Source of the DNA: Asterionellopsis glacialis
Taxonomy: Eukaryota > Bacillariophyta > Plagiogrammaphyceae > Rhaphoneidales > Asterionellopsidaceae
Reading direction: 5' to 3'
Assembly: GCA_014885115.2 (NCBI GenBank)
Contig: WKLE02006680.1
Location: 1-38,607, forward strand
Length of the DNA: 38,607 nucleotides
The notes beneath the pieces are model-generated. The model was given only the letters and a program-made list of their open reading frames with translations, was not told the origin of the DNA and ran no database searches. Position numbers and translations under genes: made by a program. How positions within the stretch are numbered: the first letter of the stretch is position 1; the number at the start of each line of letters is the position of its first letter. This document shows positions 10,629 to 20,990 of this stretch, one piece after another.

Positions 10629-11903
10629 ATGATGAATGTACAATCCAGTTCTCTCCTTTTGATTCTTTTGTGTTCCTTCTATCCCCCCCAGCATGTTCTT
10701 GGTTCTCCCGGTACGCATTACAGTGTTGAAGACAAGGAGCAAGAAAATCTGAGATACGCTGAGACAGATCCTGATCATAACATCATACGCGGAAATCTCA
10801 TAGAAATGCAATTCCCTCTTGATGAGCACGGCAATCAAGATAAGTGGGAACTTGTATTGGATGGTGAATTAAGTCTAATTGATGTCAATGTTCCTTTGGG
10901 GATGCTTGATGAAGCAATGGCTACCTTTTGTAAGATTGACACAACTCTTCCAAAGGAAGATCCAAGTAAATTCCCAACGTACGCCGATATTACGTCAGAA
11001 TCAGATAGTTGTATCTATTACCCTGTCTCATTCAGATTGAGAGACATTGCAAAAGCAGCACGTATCAGAGATGCCTCTTCATCGTCTAAAACTCATTCGA
11101 TGAAGCCCAAGGGATTTATTTTTCATCAACCTCATTCAGGTTCTTCTCTATTGGCGAACGCTATTGCAGTTGCATCCCCTAAGACAACACATGTTGTGTC
11201 CCAATCAAACATTGTATCTAGTATTTTCTCTGCTTGTGATGATGATAACAAAGATTGTGATACTCAACTTCAAATTGAACTTTTCCATGACGCGGTATAC
11301 CTTTTAGGACGAACCACATCCCAAACGGAACAGAACTTGTACATTCGTGAACCACCAACAAGTACAATATACCTTAATAAAGTTCGTCAAGCTTTTCCCA
11401 ATACTAAGTGGGTGTTTATCTATCGTGATGCCAACACAATCTTAACCAAGGCTGTCACTGCCAAGCATGAACTTCGTGTAGTCCTTAAAAATCGTATGAA
11501 TGCCCTGCCTGGATTAGTACAGTATGTATCCAACAAAGGCATGTCTTTCGAGGAATTGAACGAGGAACAGCTTTGTTCAGCTTTGTTTGGAACATTGCTT
11601 CATGCAGCATCAAAGGAACATAACGACGCCGTTAACTCGGGTAGGAATACTGGACGTCTTGTGAGTTACGATCGAGAGTTGATGAATTCATATGGTATTC
11701 ATAGTATTTTAGATTTTTTAGAAGTTGATATATCAGAAGAGGGCGCCCTAGAACGAATCGAAACACAACGAAGAAAGAAAAGTAACGGGGGACGCGGTAT
11801 TGCATGGCAAGGGGAGGACAATAATTCCTCGCTTATCAGCAATGCTGTGGTAAATGCCAATTCTAACTTTTTACAAGCTGATATGGATGACAGGAAGCTA
11901 TGA
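10629..11903 (+). CDS. Secreted sulfotransferase-like protein
   Basis: Single-exon frame of 424 residues from ATG 10629. The first 25 residues (hydrophobic SSLLLILLCSFY, then VLGS) look like a secretory signal peptide. A P-loop-like segment GFIFHQPHSGSSLLANAI lies near residues 158-175, where sulfotransferases carry the 5'-phosphosulfate-binding loop. WVFIYRDANTILTKAV near 260-275 resembles the 3'-phosphate-binding region (hydrophobic strand, then RD). The match is to the loose Sulfotransfer_3 style rather than to classical cytosolic enzymes. The probable role is PAPS-dependent sulfation in the secretory pathway, inferred from these two motifs. The C-terminal 60 residues are hydrophilic. A kinase-like P-loop protein is the main alternative. 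Confidence 0.6.
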   Translation: MMNVQSSSLLLILLCSFYPPQHVLGSPGTHYSVEDKEQENLRYAETDPDHNIIRGNLIEMQFPLDEHGNQDKWELVLDGELSLIDVNVPLGMLDEAMATFCKIDTTLPKEDPSKFPTYADITSESDSCIYYPVSFRLRDIAKAARIRDASSSSKTHSMKPKGFIFHQPHSGSSLLANAIAVASPKTTHVVSQSNIVSSIFSACDDDNKDCDTQLQIELFHDAVYLLGRTTSQTEQNLYIREPPTSTIYLNKVRQAFPNTKWVFIYRDANTILTKAVTAKHELRVVLKNRMNALPGLVQYVSNKGMSFEELNEEQLCSALFGTLLHAASKEHNDAVNSGRNTGRLVSYDRELMNSYGIHSILDFLEVDISEEGALERIETQRRKKSNGGRGIAWQGEDNNSSLISNAVVNANSNFLQADMDDRKL

Positions 11904-12229
11904 TATCTATTTTAAATCCTTTTTGCTGTCTGGAGCTTTTGAAGCACATGCTGCATGTCTTCATTTGCATTGTGTGACTTGTAGTAAAAGCCTAGCATGC
12001 AACGCATTAACGGAATCTCCCAATTTGGATCTGAAACGATGACAAATGCTCTGTAAAACTGATGCATTAAAGGTACAATTTCCCACAAATCAAAGACAAG
12101 TAAGTTGCATTTTTTAATTAAGGCAACAGTCGATTTATATGACAAACTAAATACTTAAAAAAACTATAAAAAAATATTTCGCAATGCCTGTCGCATCTCC
12201 CCTGTTGTGATTGTGGTACCGTGCATCTT
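11904..12229. other. Convergent 3' intergenic region
   Basis: About 325 bp lies between the 3' ends of the sulfotransferase-like gene and the HSF gene. It is AT-rich with no gene seen. Confidence 0.6.
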
Positions 12230-15004
12230 TCAACCAAGAAACCTATTGTGCATATTTGCTGAAGATGATGGCTGCATCATATTACTCATTTGAGATGATG
12301 ATGCATTGAGTAGATTCATCCTAGCCTGAAGCAAGGTGTTGTTCTTGTGTGCAAATGCATCCATATTATCGTTCTGAATGGTAGGAAGTGATTCTTTTGG
12401 TTGTATTTGACCATCACGGTGCAATATGGCAAGAGCATCACCAACGATACTTTTGGTCATGCTATGGACATGACGATCATCAAGGTTTGGAGATTCCGAA
12501 CAATTAGCATGAGAAGCAGACTCCATACCAAGGGAAAGCCTATGATGATGTGACGATGGCAATGAAAGATCCACACTTGAACTGTTTTTTGCTGCAGCTG
12601 CTGCCAACGCAGAGGCTTCCGCTGTGGGTCCAAATTGAGATGATAATAGTCCTGAAGCTAGTAGAGCAGCTCTTTTACTCGCAGCATCAGGCATGCTTCC
12701 AAGATGTGAAAGTCGCCGTTGATTTTGTTGCTTTTCAAGTTCCATTTTCAAAGCCAATTGATGTTCGGCAGAGAGACGTCTCTCGGCTGTTCCCACTTGC
12801 TGCATGCTAGCAACTTCTGGAATAAAGGCTGCTGCACCTGACATGCGGCGTTCCATTGCAGCCTGAAGCGCCACATCGGAAAGTCGTCTTTGTTGTGAAT
12901 GATGATGGCCACCTCCTGACATTCGCCTTTCTGCCACTGCACGGAGTACCATGTCAGCTTCAATCTGTTGTTGTAGAGCCTGATGATGCTGAACAGCCGA
13001 AGAAACGGCCCCCGACATTCGACGTTCTGCCTTTGCAGCAGCAGCATGGAGAACCATATCTGAAATAAGAGCTTCTTCAGTTATAGCAGGAGATTCAGTT
13101 GCAGCAGCATTTTGAAGCAGACTCTTCGAGGCAGCCATGAATATTTCATCTGATATTGATCTACTGCTGTGATTATGATGTTGACTATCAGCCGATAAAC
13201 GACGGTGAGCTTCTGATAAGCGTCTCTGTTGTGTCATCATGTGCTGTTGACTATCAGCCGACATACGTCTTTCGAGTTCTGATAAGCGTCGTTGCGCCAT
13301 CATATGGTGTTCAAGTTGTTGTTGACTATCAACTGACACGCGTCGTTGGACTTCTGACAAACGTCTCTGTGTCATCATATGATGATCGTGGTTCTGACTA
13401 TCGGCCGACAACCTTCGTTGGACTTCTGATAAACGTCTTTGCGCCACCATGATTTGTTGTTGTTGCCCTTGCATGCCAGAAAGTCGACGATGTTGTTGTT
13501 GTTGTTGTTGTTGTTGCTGCCGCTGCTCTTGAAACTCAGACAAACGAGGTTCGGGTGCAGTAGTATCTGCAGAATGACGACGTTGTGCAGCTGCTGCTTT
13601 ATTCAAAAGTCTTCGAGTTTCAGATGTTTCGGAAAATCGACGTTGTTGACTTTCAACATATGCAGGAACAAGACAATCGGTGGGGTTTGATGTACGACGT
13701 TTAGTTTCGGTTGCTGCAGACATGGATGTACTTGTTTTTAGCTTTTTTGCCTTCTCATTTGCAGAGGGGGATAATGAGTCTACCTCAACCACATTCCGTT
13801 TTTTATTATAATTGGAATTCGTCTGTGGTAAGGATAATGCTGGTTCTTCTTGTTGTACACTCGTATTATTTGTAGTACCGTTTGCTGCTGCATTCTTTGC
13901 AGCAGCAGCATTAGCAACAGCTTGCATAAATGATGTTGTTTGCAACATGATGCTTTCTGTTTGCACAGATTCTTCGTAGGATGCAAGTTTGGTGTATCTT
14001 CCAGAAGATTTAATTTTAGAACAGGTCGACCAATCGCCTTGTTTAAATACTGGATGGCGATAAAATGCCATATCAAATGTCTTACGATCACCCACACGCA
14101 CAAAGCCCCAACGCTTTAGCTTTCGTACAAAACTGGAGAGTGTCGAGATGCCAAAGTAATTTGTCATCAATTCCTTGGCAAATGCTTTGAGTTTCAATAT
14201 ACCAAATGTTGTTTTATCCGGTAAGAATGTCATGATGTCATTGTTCTTCGGGTCGACAAGCGCTGTCATGAGCATTTCAGCAAATGATAATGATGGTGTT
14301 GCCATCAAAAAGGAAGGAAGGATAGGTTTAGGTTTCGTGATCGTACTCGATGTGCTTGTTGATGTCGATCCTGACGTTCCTTGTTCTTCCTTTTCTTCTT
14401 GTTGTTGATCTCCATCCTTTTCTTTATTGTCTGACTTGGTAGCTTCATCGTTCTTGGTGGTAGTAGGAGTTGTACTATTCTTGTTCTCTTGCTGGTCGTC
14501 AATAAGATTCTTACTGTCTTGACTTCTTTCTTCATTGTAGGCTGCAGTGATTGTAGAAGTCGTCGTAGTACTTGTTGTCTTGGAGGAATCATTGTTTGAT
14601 TTTGACTCAGACAAGGATAATGATGATGAGCTTTCTTCTTTTTTGGTTGCTGGTTCACCAGCGGTCTCTTCATTTTGATGGGAGACGGGCAATTTCGTCT
14701 TTTGGGGCGGCTCTTCTTCTTGTTGGTCTGGTACAACAGCACTACCACTACTGCTAATTTCTATAGTCACCGTCTTATCGTCAATGCTATTGCTGTTACC
14801 TTTTGCATTCGTAGTTGCAGCGTCTTTTAAATCAGTCACACCAGTTGTTCCTTTATTATTATTATTATCGGCCATAAGAGCATGTTTTAAATTCGTGGGT
14901 TTAGTTGATGATGCGCCTTTTTTGGATATATTCGATGTAGAATCGACAGCTTCCAAAAGCGTAGAAAGTGCATTTTGTTTCGAAGGCAGTGTAGGACTTG
15001 TCAT
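12230..15004 (-). CDS. HSF-type transcription factor with reiterated RRxS sites
   Basis: Single exon, ATG at 15004-15002, TGA at 12232-12230, 924 residues. A long Ser/Thr/Glu/Lys-rich N-terminus precedes an HSF DNA-binding domain at about 228-332. Its recognition-helix segment SSFVRKLKRWGFVRV matches the canonical SSFVRQLNxYGFRKV, and MAFYRHPVFKQGD follows as in the family wing region. From about 435 to 765 the protein is Gln/His-rich and carries about 18 RR-x-S motifs, mostly RRLS or RRMS, with a four-copy unit of about 24 residues. These match the basophilic (PKA/CaMK/AGC) kinase consensus. A conserved-looking motif MTKSIVGDALAILHRDG lies at about 849-865. A poly-Gln tract is encoded near 13491-13520. 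The likely role is nuclear transcription control; regulation by phosphorylation is inferred. HSF expansion is typical of diatoms. Confidence 0.9.
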   Translation of the reverse strand: MTSPTLPSKQNALSTLLEAVDSTSNISKKGASSTKPTNLKHALMADNNNNKGTTGVTDLKDAATTNAKGNSNSIDDKTVTIEISSSGSAVVPDQQEEEPPQKTKLPVSHQNEETAGEPATKKEESSSSLSLSESKSNNDSSKTTSTTTTSTITAAYNEERSQDSKNLIDDQQENKNSTTPTTTKNDEATKSDNKEKDGDQQQEEKEEQGTSGSTSTSTSSTITKPKPILPSFLMATPSLSFAEMLMTALVDPKNNDIMTFLPDKTTFGILKLKAFAKELMTNYFGISTLSSFVRKLKRWGFVRVGDRKTFDMAFYRHPVFKQGDWSTCSKIKSSGRYTKLASYEESVQTESIMLQTTSFMQAVANAAAAKNAAANGTTNNTSVQQEEPALSLPQTNSNYNKKRNVVEVDSLSPSANEKAKKLKTSTSMSAATETKRRTSNPTDCLVPAYVESQQRRFSETSETRRLLNKAAAAQRRHSADTTAPEPRLSEFQEQRQQQQQQQQQHRRLSGMQGQQQQIMVAQRRLSEVQRRLSADSQNHDHHMMTQRRLSEVQRRVSVDSQQQLEHHMMAQRRLSELERRMSADSQQHMMTQQRRLSEAHRRLSADSQHHNHSSRSISDEIFMAASKSLLQNAAATESPAITEEALISDMVLHAAAAKAERRMSGAVSSAVQHHQALQQQIEADMVLRAVAERRMSGGGHHHSQQRRLSDVALQAAMERRMSGAAAFIPEVASMQQVGTAERRLSAEHQLALKMELEKQQNQRRLSHLGSMPDAASKRAALLASGLLSSQFGPTAEASALAAAAAKNSSSVDLSLPSSHHHRLSLGMESASHANCSESPNLDDRHVHSMTKSIVGDALAILHRDGQIQPKESLPTIQNDNMDAFAHKNNTLLQARMNLLNASSSQMSNMMQPSSSANMHNRFLG
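13160..13446 (-). repeat. Coding tandem repeat (RRLSEvqRRlSaDSQ units)
   Basis: Four head-to-tail copies of a 66-75-bp unit lie inside the HSF gene. Each encodes QRRLSE, then RR(L/V/M)S(A/V)DSQ, then usually a His/Met/Gln spacer. The DNA copies are close to identical over GACTATCAGCCGA-type blocks, suggesting recent unequal duplication. Confidence 0.85.
13491..13520. repeat. (TTG)n microsatellite encoding poly-Gln
   Basis: About nine consecutive TTG triplets on the plus strand encode a Gln run on the minus strand inside the HSF gene. Confidence 0.85.
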
Positions 15005-15524
15005 GATTAGAAGATGATATTACAATTATCAGTGAAAATAATGGATATGATGAACCCAGGAAGCAAAAGTACCGCCGATTAAATTCGTTTTCAATCTCTT
15101 TCAAACAACTAAGACTGCTCCTGCTCACGTTAATGTATAATTGGTAGACTCTTCAACTTTGTAAGTCGTGACGGCTTATTTTTTGGATCAGTTTTCTTAC
15201 CCTGCGACAAAAATGTTTGTCAGGTCTCTTTTTTGTCACCGTTATTGCCAGATAGAGAACCAGTGCAGTCTTCGCAAAAGGGAGACCAAAAAATAGAGAA
15301 GAAAATAAACGCGATTTTGTTCTATGCAGGAATCAGTATGAAATCAATATTTTACTATACATCAAAATGTACAGTAGAAATTTTGTAGGATTATACACAA
15401 GAGAAAGATGTACCACGTCATGGATCATGTCTGGTGCACGATCAATCAATTATTGTATTTTACTATGTAAGTTTCTACGTCAGAGTATTATTAATAATAA
15501 TAGATAGGCCCAGAAAGGCTTTGG

Positions 15525-15950
15525 GAACTACCAGGTATTCAACCAAACATCTAGACCTACAGGCACTTAGTACTGTAATTTCAGCCTAAACAAATAAAAT
15601 AAAATAGAGATGCCTTGCAAACAGCTACCAGGAGTAAGTACTAGTCGTGACTACCTGTACGGCTCTACCTACCAAGTACTGGTACATTACTTTGATTTTC
15701 CTTTTGAATCTAGAGAACCTAGAGTGTTCAGAGTACCTGGTATACACATCATTTACCTTGTATATGGTTTTGTACCTTGTACCAGGTATGACGGGAACAT
15801 GGTACCAGGTACGAGTACCGGTACCGGTACTGAAATATGTACGGGTCATATATACCAAAGAAAAGTTAGGGGAATATTCTGGCTGTTCTTCAGAAAAATA
15901 GGACAACACAAAAAATAATAGTTCAAGTTACTGTATTACCAGGTACATTA
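15525..15950. repeat. TACCWGGTA repeat island
   Basis: Five exact 9-mers (15529, 15734, 15780, 15803, 15937) occur with many degenerate words, including GAGTACCGGTACCGGTACTG at about 15812-15831. The island lies wholly in intergenic DNA upstream of the HSF gene. Confidence 0.8.
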
Positions 15951-16254
15951 TTAAAGAGAAGTGAAGCTACTCTCTAGCATAGTAAAGGCTCTTTTGGGTT
16001 CGCTCTCCATCTTAAATATTCTGCAATGCGCACCGGTAGTAGTGAGAAGCTCCCTTTCATTTGATTTGATTGGCTTTTTTTTTATTGAAGCCGTGAATGA
16101 TGTTTGTCTTGGTCAAGATTCGAATTACTTAAAGAATGATGTAAAGCCGCATATGACCTATCCTATAGGTACCAGAGATTTTTAAATAACGAATATGTCC
16201 CCAAATTAGTCTTTGGCTGAAACATCTTCAACCTTTCGGGTTTTCCCTCGTATG

Positions 16255-17330
16255 TAACTGGTACGACAGAAGATTTCATGTTCCCATTTACCTGTTACGT
16301 ACGAAAGAGGAACTACCAGGACTAAGTACTTAAGACATGCGACTTGTAGTATCTGAGTAATATCTTTATCATAGTAAATACCTATTACACGTAACGGTAC
16401 AAGTTAGAGGAATAGCAGATACCCGGTACTGTACCTGTAGGACAACCTCGTAGGACTAGGAGCTTTATCTTGTACACCTGTTCTACGAAAATATCGTAAG
16501 CTAGTTTGTACTAAAACACACTGTCGCCTGAACGTTGAAAACGCGATCAATGTCCAAAAAAAGAGGAGTTGGTCACGTTTGGTTGTCTTCCAGAATATCC
16601 TTGTTTGAGCAGTACGTAGCTGTTTTTCAAAAAGGAATACGTCAGAAGTCTTGAAATTTCCTAGAACACCGTTAATAGGAACGAACATCATTATTTTCGA
16701 TAATTACAATTTCTCTTTTGTTAGGTTGATCGATGCAGACAGATTGGTATCATTCACTAGTCTACTGCCTCTCCTGTACGGTAGCACCTCTAGCTTTTCA
16801 AACTGCCCAAATAATAAAATAATATACATACTCCTAGTAAATTTGGTCCGGCAATTCTAGAGCACATGCATAATGTACAGACGAGGTACTTACTACTAGG
16901 TCATACTCCCAAAAGTCGTGTAGGTCCAACTGTCAGGATATACTGTACCTGGTAGGCGGGTCCACGGATACAAATATATAATAATAAAAATATATAATAA
17001 TTATTCTGGAGTATAGGTAATAGAGCAGCGAGTACCAAAAGACTTAAATTTTCTTCATACATAACACAGCCATTAATTATATTTTTTTACATAATTATAG
17101 GCCAATCGGGAAAACGACCAGATCTGATGCCTATCTAAATTATTCTAGAGGATCTATTTTAATACCAGTACAGAAAGACCAGATGCCACATTGACACAGA
17201 TGTATAGTCCTATTCTTACACCTTACACTGTCTGTCAGTTTATTCCGCCACAGGTACATTGTGGCAGTAGGTATTATAACTATAGGACCTAGTAATTACC
17301 AGTGTACCAGGTACGACCTATTTACCTGTT
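16255..17330. repeat. Sparse TACCWGGTA words
   Basis: Exact words at 16946 and 17305, with degenerate copies such as AACTACCAGGACTAAGTAC near 16311 and ACTGTACCTG near 16428. This is a lower-density continuation of the same motif family. Confidence 0.55.
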
Positions 17331-18393
17331 TACGAGCACGTATGATTCTTATAACACCTCGACAAAATAATTGTGGGGGTGTAGTTTAAAATTCCAGGCT
17401 TAGGATTGCTTACTACTTCTAACCTTTTCTGGGAGTCTAACAACCACGAACGCCAAATATCTGGCCCTCGCTGATAAAAAAAATATATACTTGTGACAAC
17501 TTTAAAATATTTAAATAAATATCATTTTACTTATGAATCCTGGGAGTCAAACCGCCTTGATGTAAGGAATTTGCAGGCACAAAAGGCAGACGAAATTTAT
17601 TTCTCTTTTTCTTGTGACTTGCATGTAAAGGAAAAAAAAACAAACAGTAGCACAATAAAGTGGTTCAAGCGTTTGCTGAAGCAGGTCTTCCCAAAAGGTA
17701 TAGGTTTGCACAACAATTCTAATCCAATATTGTATACATTTATTATTGGATTGGAAATGCTGCATATTTTAAAAACTTACACCTTTCGTATTCTAGGTAA
17801 ATAAGGAGGCAAAAAAGTTGTACCGTGTATCATAAAAAAATACAACTCAAAGTCTAATACGTACTGAGTCACCCAAGAGAGAATGAGGAAGAGAGAGAAC
17901 ACCCCTTTCTCTCTATTATTACAGTAAAATACCTGCATATGTGTAAAAGATTTTGTCTTGGTACGTACCATACAAAAATGCAAACCAAAGCCAAGTATCC
18001 GGGTGCGCATGACACAAGCCATCTTTTTTTATATAAATGAAGCATATCATGATGGGTGAAGGAGAGCGGAATGTTCCTCTTTTGAATATCAATCTGCCTC
18101 TTTGACGGGAACACTGGAAGCATCCTTTAATTTCGTAATCGAAAAGAAAGGTCCTTTTTCGATCTAACTTTACGTAGATGCACTTCCCATATGCAGGGAG
18201 GCTGACGACATGATAGTACGCACAAGAAAATATTACACACGTCTCAAGCTACAAAATCTTTCAGAATTACAATATATATTATATTTTAGCGTAACGCAAG
18301 AAAGCACCTAACTTTTTACCATTCCCATCCCGCTAACCCTATCTTGGGCGTTTAAGTCCTTTCCATGAGTAAATTTAAAATCTCATGCTATTA

Positions 18394-19389
18394 CTACCAT
18401 GCATGCATGTTGGCTGCTTGAAGAGATAATGACCGGGGCATGGGAGTGGAACCCAAAGATAACGAGCGTGAGAATGGTGGTAAGGACATTGGAGTTGCTG
18501 TATCATCCGAAGGGGAAAGCGAAGACAATAAAACTTGATGTGTAAGTGGTACAACACCTGGTAAGGATGTTCTTTTAAGGAGCTCGGAATCGGCATGCTT
18601 CAACAAAACATTTGTAGAGTGTTCTTCATCCCGTAGTAAGACAGCAATAGCATCGGCTACAACGGATTGAGTCAATTTCTGTGTTCTTTGCATCATGATA
18701 CTTGAAGTTCCTTGTTCTTGTTTTGGTTGTTGTTGAAGCAATTTCATTTTCATTAGTTTTTGTTCTTCCTGCATTTGAAGAAAAGCAAAGTTTTCTTCTT
18801 CTTGCAACAATTTTTGTCGTTGCTGCTGTAACTGCTGTTGACGACGATGGAAATGAGCTACAAGGAAATCTTCTTCACGCTGTTGTTGTGAGCATACTAA
18901 CGAAGAAGGAAATCCAGGAAACGAAGAGCCTACTCCTGTTGCTTCTTGCTGTGCTGCTGCAATAACGCTAGGAAGAGGAGGTGAAGGATGGTCCATCATC
19001 ATCATATTATGATTACGAGGAGCATTGAATGTCTTGGGGATAGAGGCATCTTGTTGTTTCTTGTTGTTGCGGATGACCTTACGTGACTTTTTGGTTTTCG
19101 ATGTAGCAGTCTTTTTGCTAGATTTCTTGCTTGAAGGGATAGACGAGGCGGAGGCGGAGGCGGGGGAGAAGGAGGTAGCGTCTAAAGCAACTGCTGACTG
19201 ATCAGACAAACTTGATGTAGTTGACATTGCAGCTGTACTTGCAGTTAAATCAGAGCTAGAGTCAACACGCATTGTGAACATAGACGCTTTCATTGCTTCT
19301 TTTGGTGCACTTGAAGCAAAGGGAAGACTCCCTTCGGAACGCATTGATGGTGGCGAAAGTGAAACATTGGCTAGAAGTTCAAGTGTCAT
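18394..19389 (-). CDS. HSF-related nuclear-type protein lacking the HSF DNA-binding domain
   Basis: Single exon, ATG at 19389-19387, TAG at 18396-18394, 331 residues. The N-terminal 80 residues are Ser/Ala/Thr-rich. A strongly basic stretch (SKKSSKKTATSKTKKSRK and following, about residues 85-112) looks like a nuclear localisation signal. A Gln-rich coiled-coil-like region with QQQLQQQRQKLLQEEE follows (about 170-225). The motif LTQSVVADAIAVLLRDE at about 238-255 matches the C-terminal motif of the HSF 3.5 kb away (MTKSIVGDALAILHRDG). Both proteins also end close to an ANMH tetrapeptide. No HSF winged-helix domain is present in this frame. It may be a duplicated, DBD-less HSF tail acting as partner or competitor; that role is inferred. 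An unseen upstream DBD exon is the alternative. Confidence 0.7.
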   Translation of the reverse strand: MTLELLANVSLSPPSMRSEGSLPFASSAPKEAMKASMFTMRVDSSSDLTASTAAMSTTSSLSDQSAVALDATSFSPASASASSIPSSKKSSKKTATSKTKKSRKVIRNNKKQQDASIPKTFNAPRNHNMMMMDHPSPPLPSVIAAAQQEATGVGSSFPGFPSSLVCSQQQREEDFLVAHFHRRQQQLQQQRQKLLQEEENFAFLQMQEEQKLMKMKLLQQQPKQEQGTSSIMMQRTQKLTQSVVADAIAVLLRDEEHSTNVLLKHADSELLKRTSLPGVVPLTHQVLLSSLSPSDDTATPMSLPPFSRSLSLGSTPMPRSLSLQAANMHAW

Positions 19390-19959
19390 GATTGCTTGTG
19401 GGATATAGAGGTTGAGAGAATGGCTTACGAATGAGCTGTGGGAGAAGCGTAAGGGTGGTTTTGTTTGGAGACCTTGAAACTAGGAGTATTTTTGGGATTC
19501 TGTCGGAATCTAGTTTTTATGCCAGCTTTGCATTTCTTTCCCACAAACTGTGTGAATTTATGTGTTGGCACTTAGCTACTTCTTGTACCGGTGTCTACAG
19601 GTACCGATGCAGGTCGTGGCTAGCTTGAAAAAAATCAATGCCTTGGCGGAGTAGTCTTAACTGATAAATAGTAAGTAGGATCTACCCAGGTGATGAAAGG
19701 ACCTTTCTATAACGTTACGAAGACAAAGAATATATTTTGATGAAATGCAATATCCTATAAATGATGTCTGAAACTCACGTGGTAATTCGAAAATGACTCT
19801 CTCATGGTGTGTTGTGACCATACAAACGGGAATGCTCTGGGACTTTCCATTATTTATACGTTCACCATCTAAAGGTACTACCAGTATTAAAGTACAGGGG
19901 TGTACGGGAAAGCTAGAGGGGTTATAATTTACTATATATATGTAGTGTCCTCTAGCGAT

Positions 19960-20345
19960 ATCACGTACCTGGTACAGGTACCATGTACTTTAGCAGAAAC
20001 GACATGTAACTTAAAGGTACCAGGGACAGCGTAGTCCTACTGTACCTGCATGAGCTTCCTTCTCTTATATTATAATAATTAAACATATTAATCGTGAAAA
20101 GTGAAGAAGAGAACATTGAAAGGGCATATTTGAGTTTCGATTGGAGCATTCACGGAAAGAGACGATGTAGGTCCTTCGTTGTTTGGATGAGTCTGCGAAG
20201 GTAATTCGTGATTCATACTAAATGTACCAGGTACACAATACTAGGTACATGCACATCTTGTACATATCCACCAGATACAAGTAAATGTACCAGGTACAAG
20301 TACCTGGTAGAGCATCCAGATCACGTACCAGGTACCTGGTATAGT
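19960..20345. repeat. TACCWGGTA repeat island
   Basis: Six exact 9-mers (19966, 20224, 20287, 20301, 20326, 20333) are present. The pair at 20326-20341 overlaps head-to-head, giving TACCAGGTACCTGGTA, a perfect 16-bp palindrome. Confidence 0.8.
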
Positions 20346-20589
20346 AAAAGGTTTCCCGCAATATCTGTCTAATCAACCCAGATAAGAATGAAGAACAGGT
20401 ATAATAATTTTTTGAAATGCAGGGCATGGTAAAAGCCCATGAATAAAAAATTGATGTCGGCGGCGGCCAAAAAGAATTCCAGAAGCGACATTGATGCCAG
20501 ACGAAAAGAGAGTCACATGCCACTAATATATCAATATTTCGGTCATGAGGAATGATACCATGACATTCTACATGAATTCTACAATACTA

Positions 20590-20990
20590 AAAGCAGTACC
20601 TGGTACGTTAGCAAATGATTTGAGGTTACTCATATACAGAAAGGATGCCTTTTCATTCGTGATCTAACGGGCATATGACGGAAAAAAGATAAGAGATGTC
20701 CTTAAAATATGTTTTGTGTATAGTCTCAAATGTCTTGATTGTGACTTCGGAAAGACATTATGGATGAAATTTCCTACCAGGTACAATATTTACTGTAGAA
20801 ACTACCAAATACCTGTACAGGTAACGGTTTTAGAGTACCAGGTAAGTGTTCCTGTACTTTACACATCATGACTCCACAAATGGGATCAGGTACTCCGCCA
20901 ACAAAACGGTAGCTGCGGCTTACCTCTATGGTACCGGTGTACCAGGTATGTAGGGCCCTACTAGTAGGTCCTACTGTAGGGACAAGGTAG
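20590..20990. repeat. TACCWGGTA repeat island
   Basis: Four exact 9-mers (20597, 20775, 20836, 20940) with related CCTGTACAGGTA and CCTACTAGTAGG palindromes. No clear cluster of this motif is seen to the right of this point in the window. Confidence 0.75.

Larger units (their letters stand above)
15005..18393. other. 3.4-kb intergenic region rich in GGTAC words
   Basis: No supported gene lies in this long gap between the 5' end of the HSF gene and the 3' end of the smaller HSF-related gene. Several open frames at 15.6-15.9 kb occur on both strands and in overlapping frames, as expected from a stop-poor GGTAC repeat rather than coding sequence. Exact TACCWGGTA words occur at 15529, 15734, 15780, 15803, 15937, 16946 and 17305. 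Confidence 0.6.

Noticed and set aside
12550..14757. Several antisense open frames opposite the HSF gene
   Set aside because: They are Leu/Val-rich mirror images of Gln- and Ser-rich codons on the real strand and have no domain features.
15610..15918. Overlapping open frames of 84-102 codons on both strands
   Set aside because: They coincide with a GGTAC/CCAGGTA island. The repeat lacks stops in several frames, so openness there is no evidence of coding.
16651..18123. Short open frames at 16.65, 17.49, 17.78 and 17.87 kb
   Set aside because: Each is 69-103 codons in AT-rich DNA with no start context, domain or splice partner, and some overlap on opposite strands.
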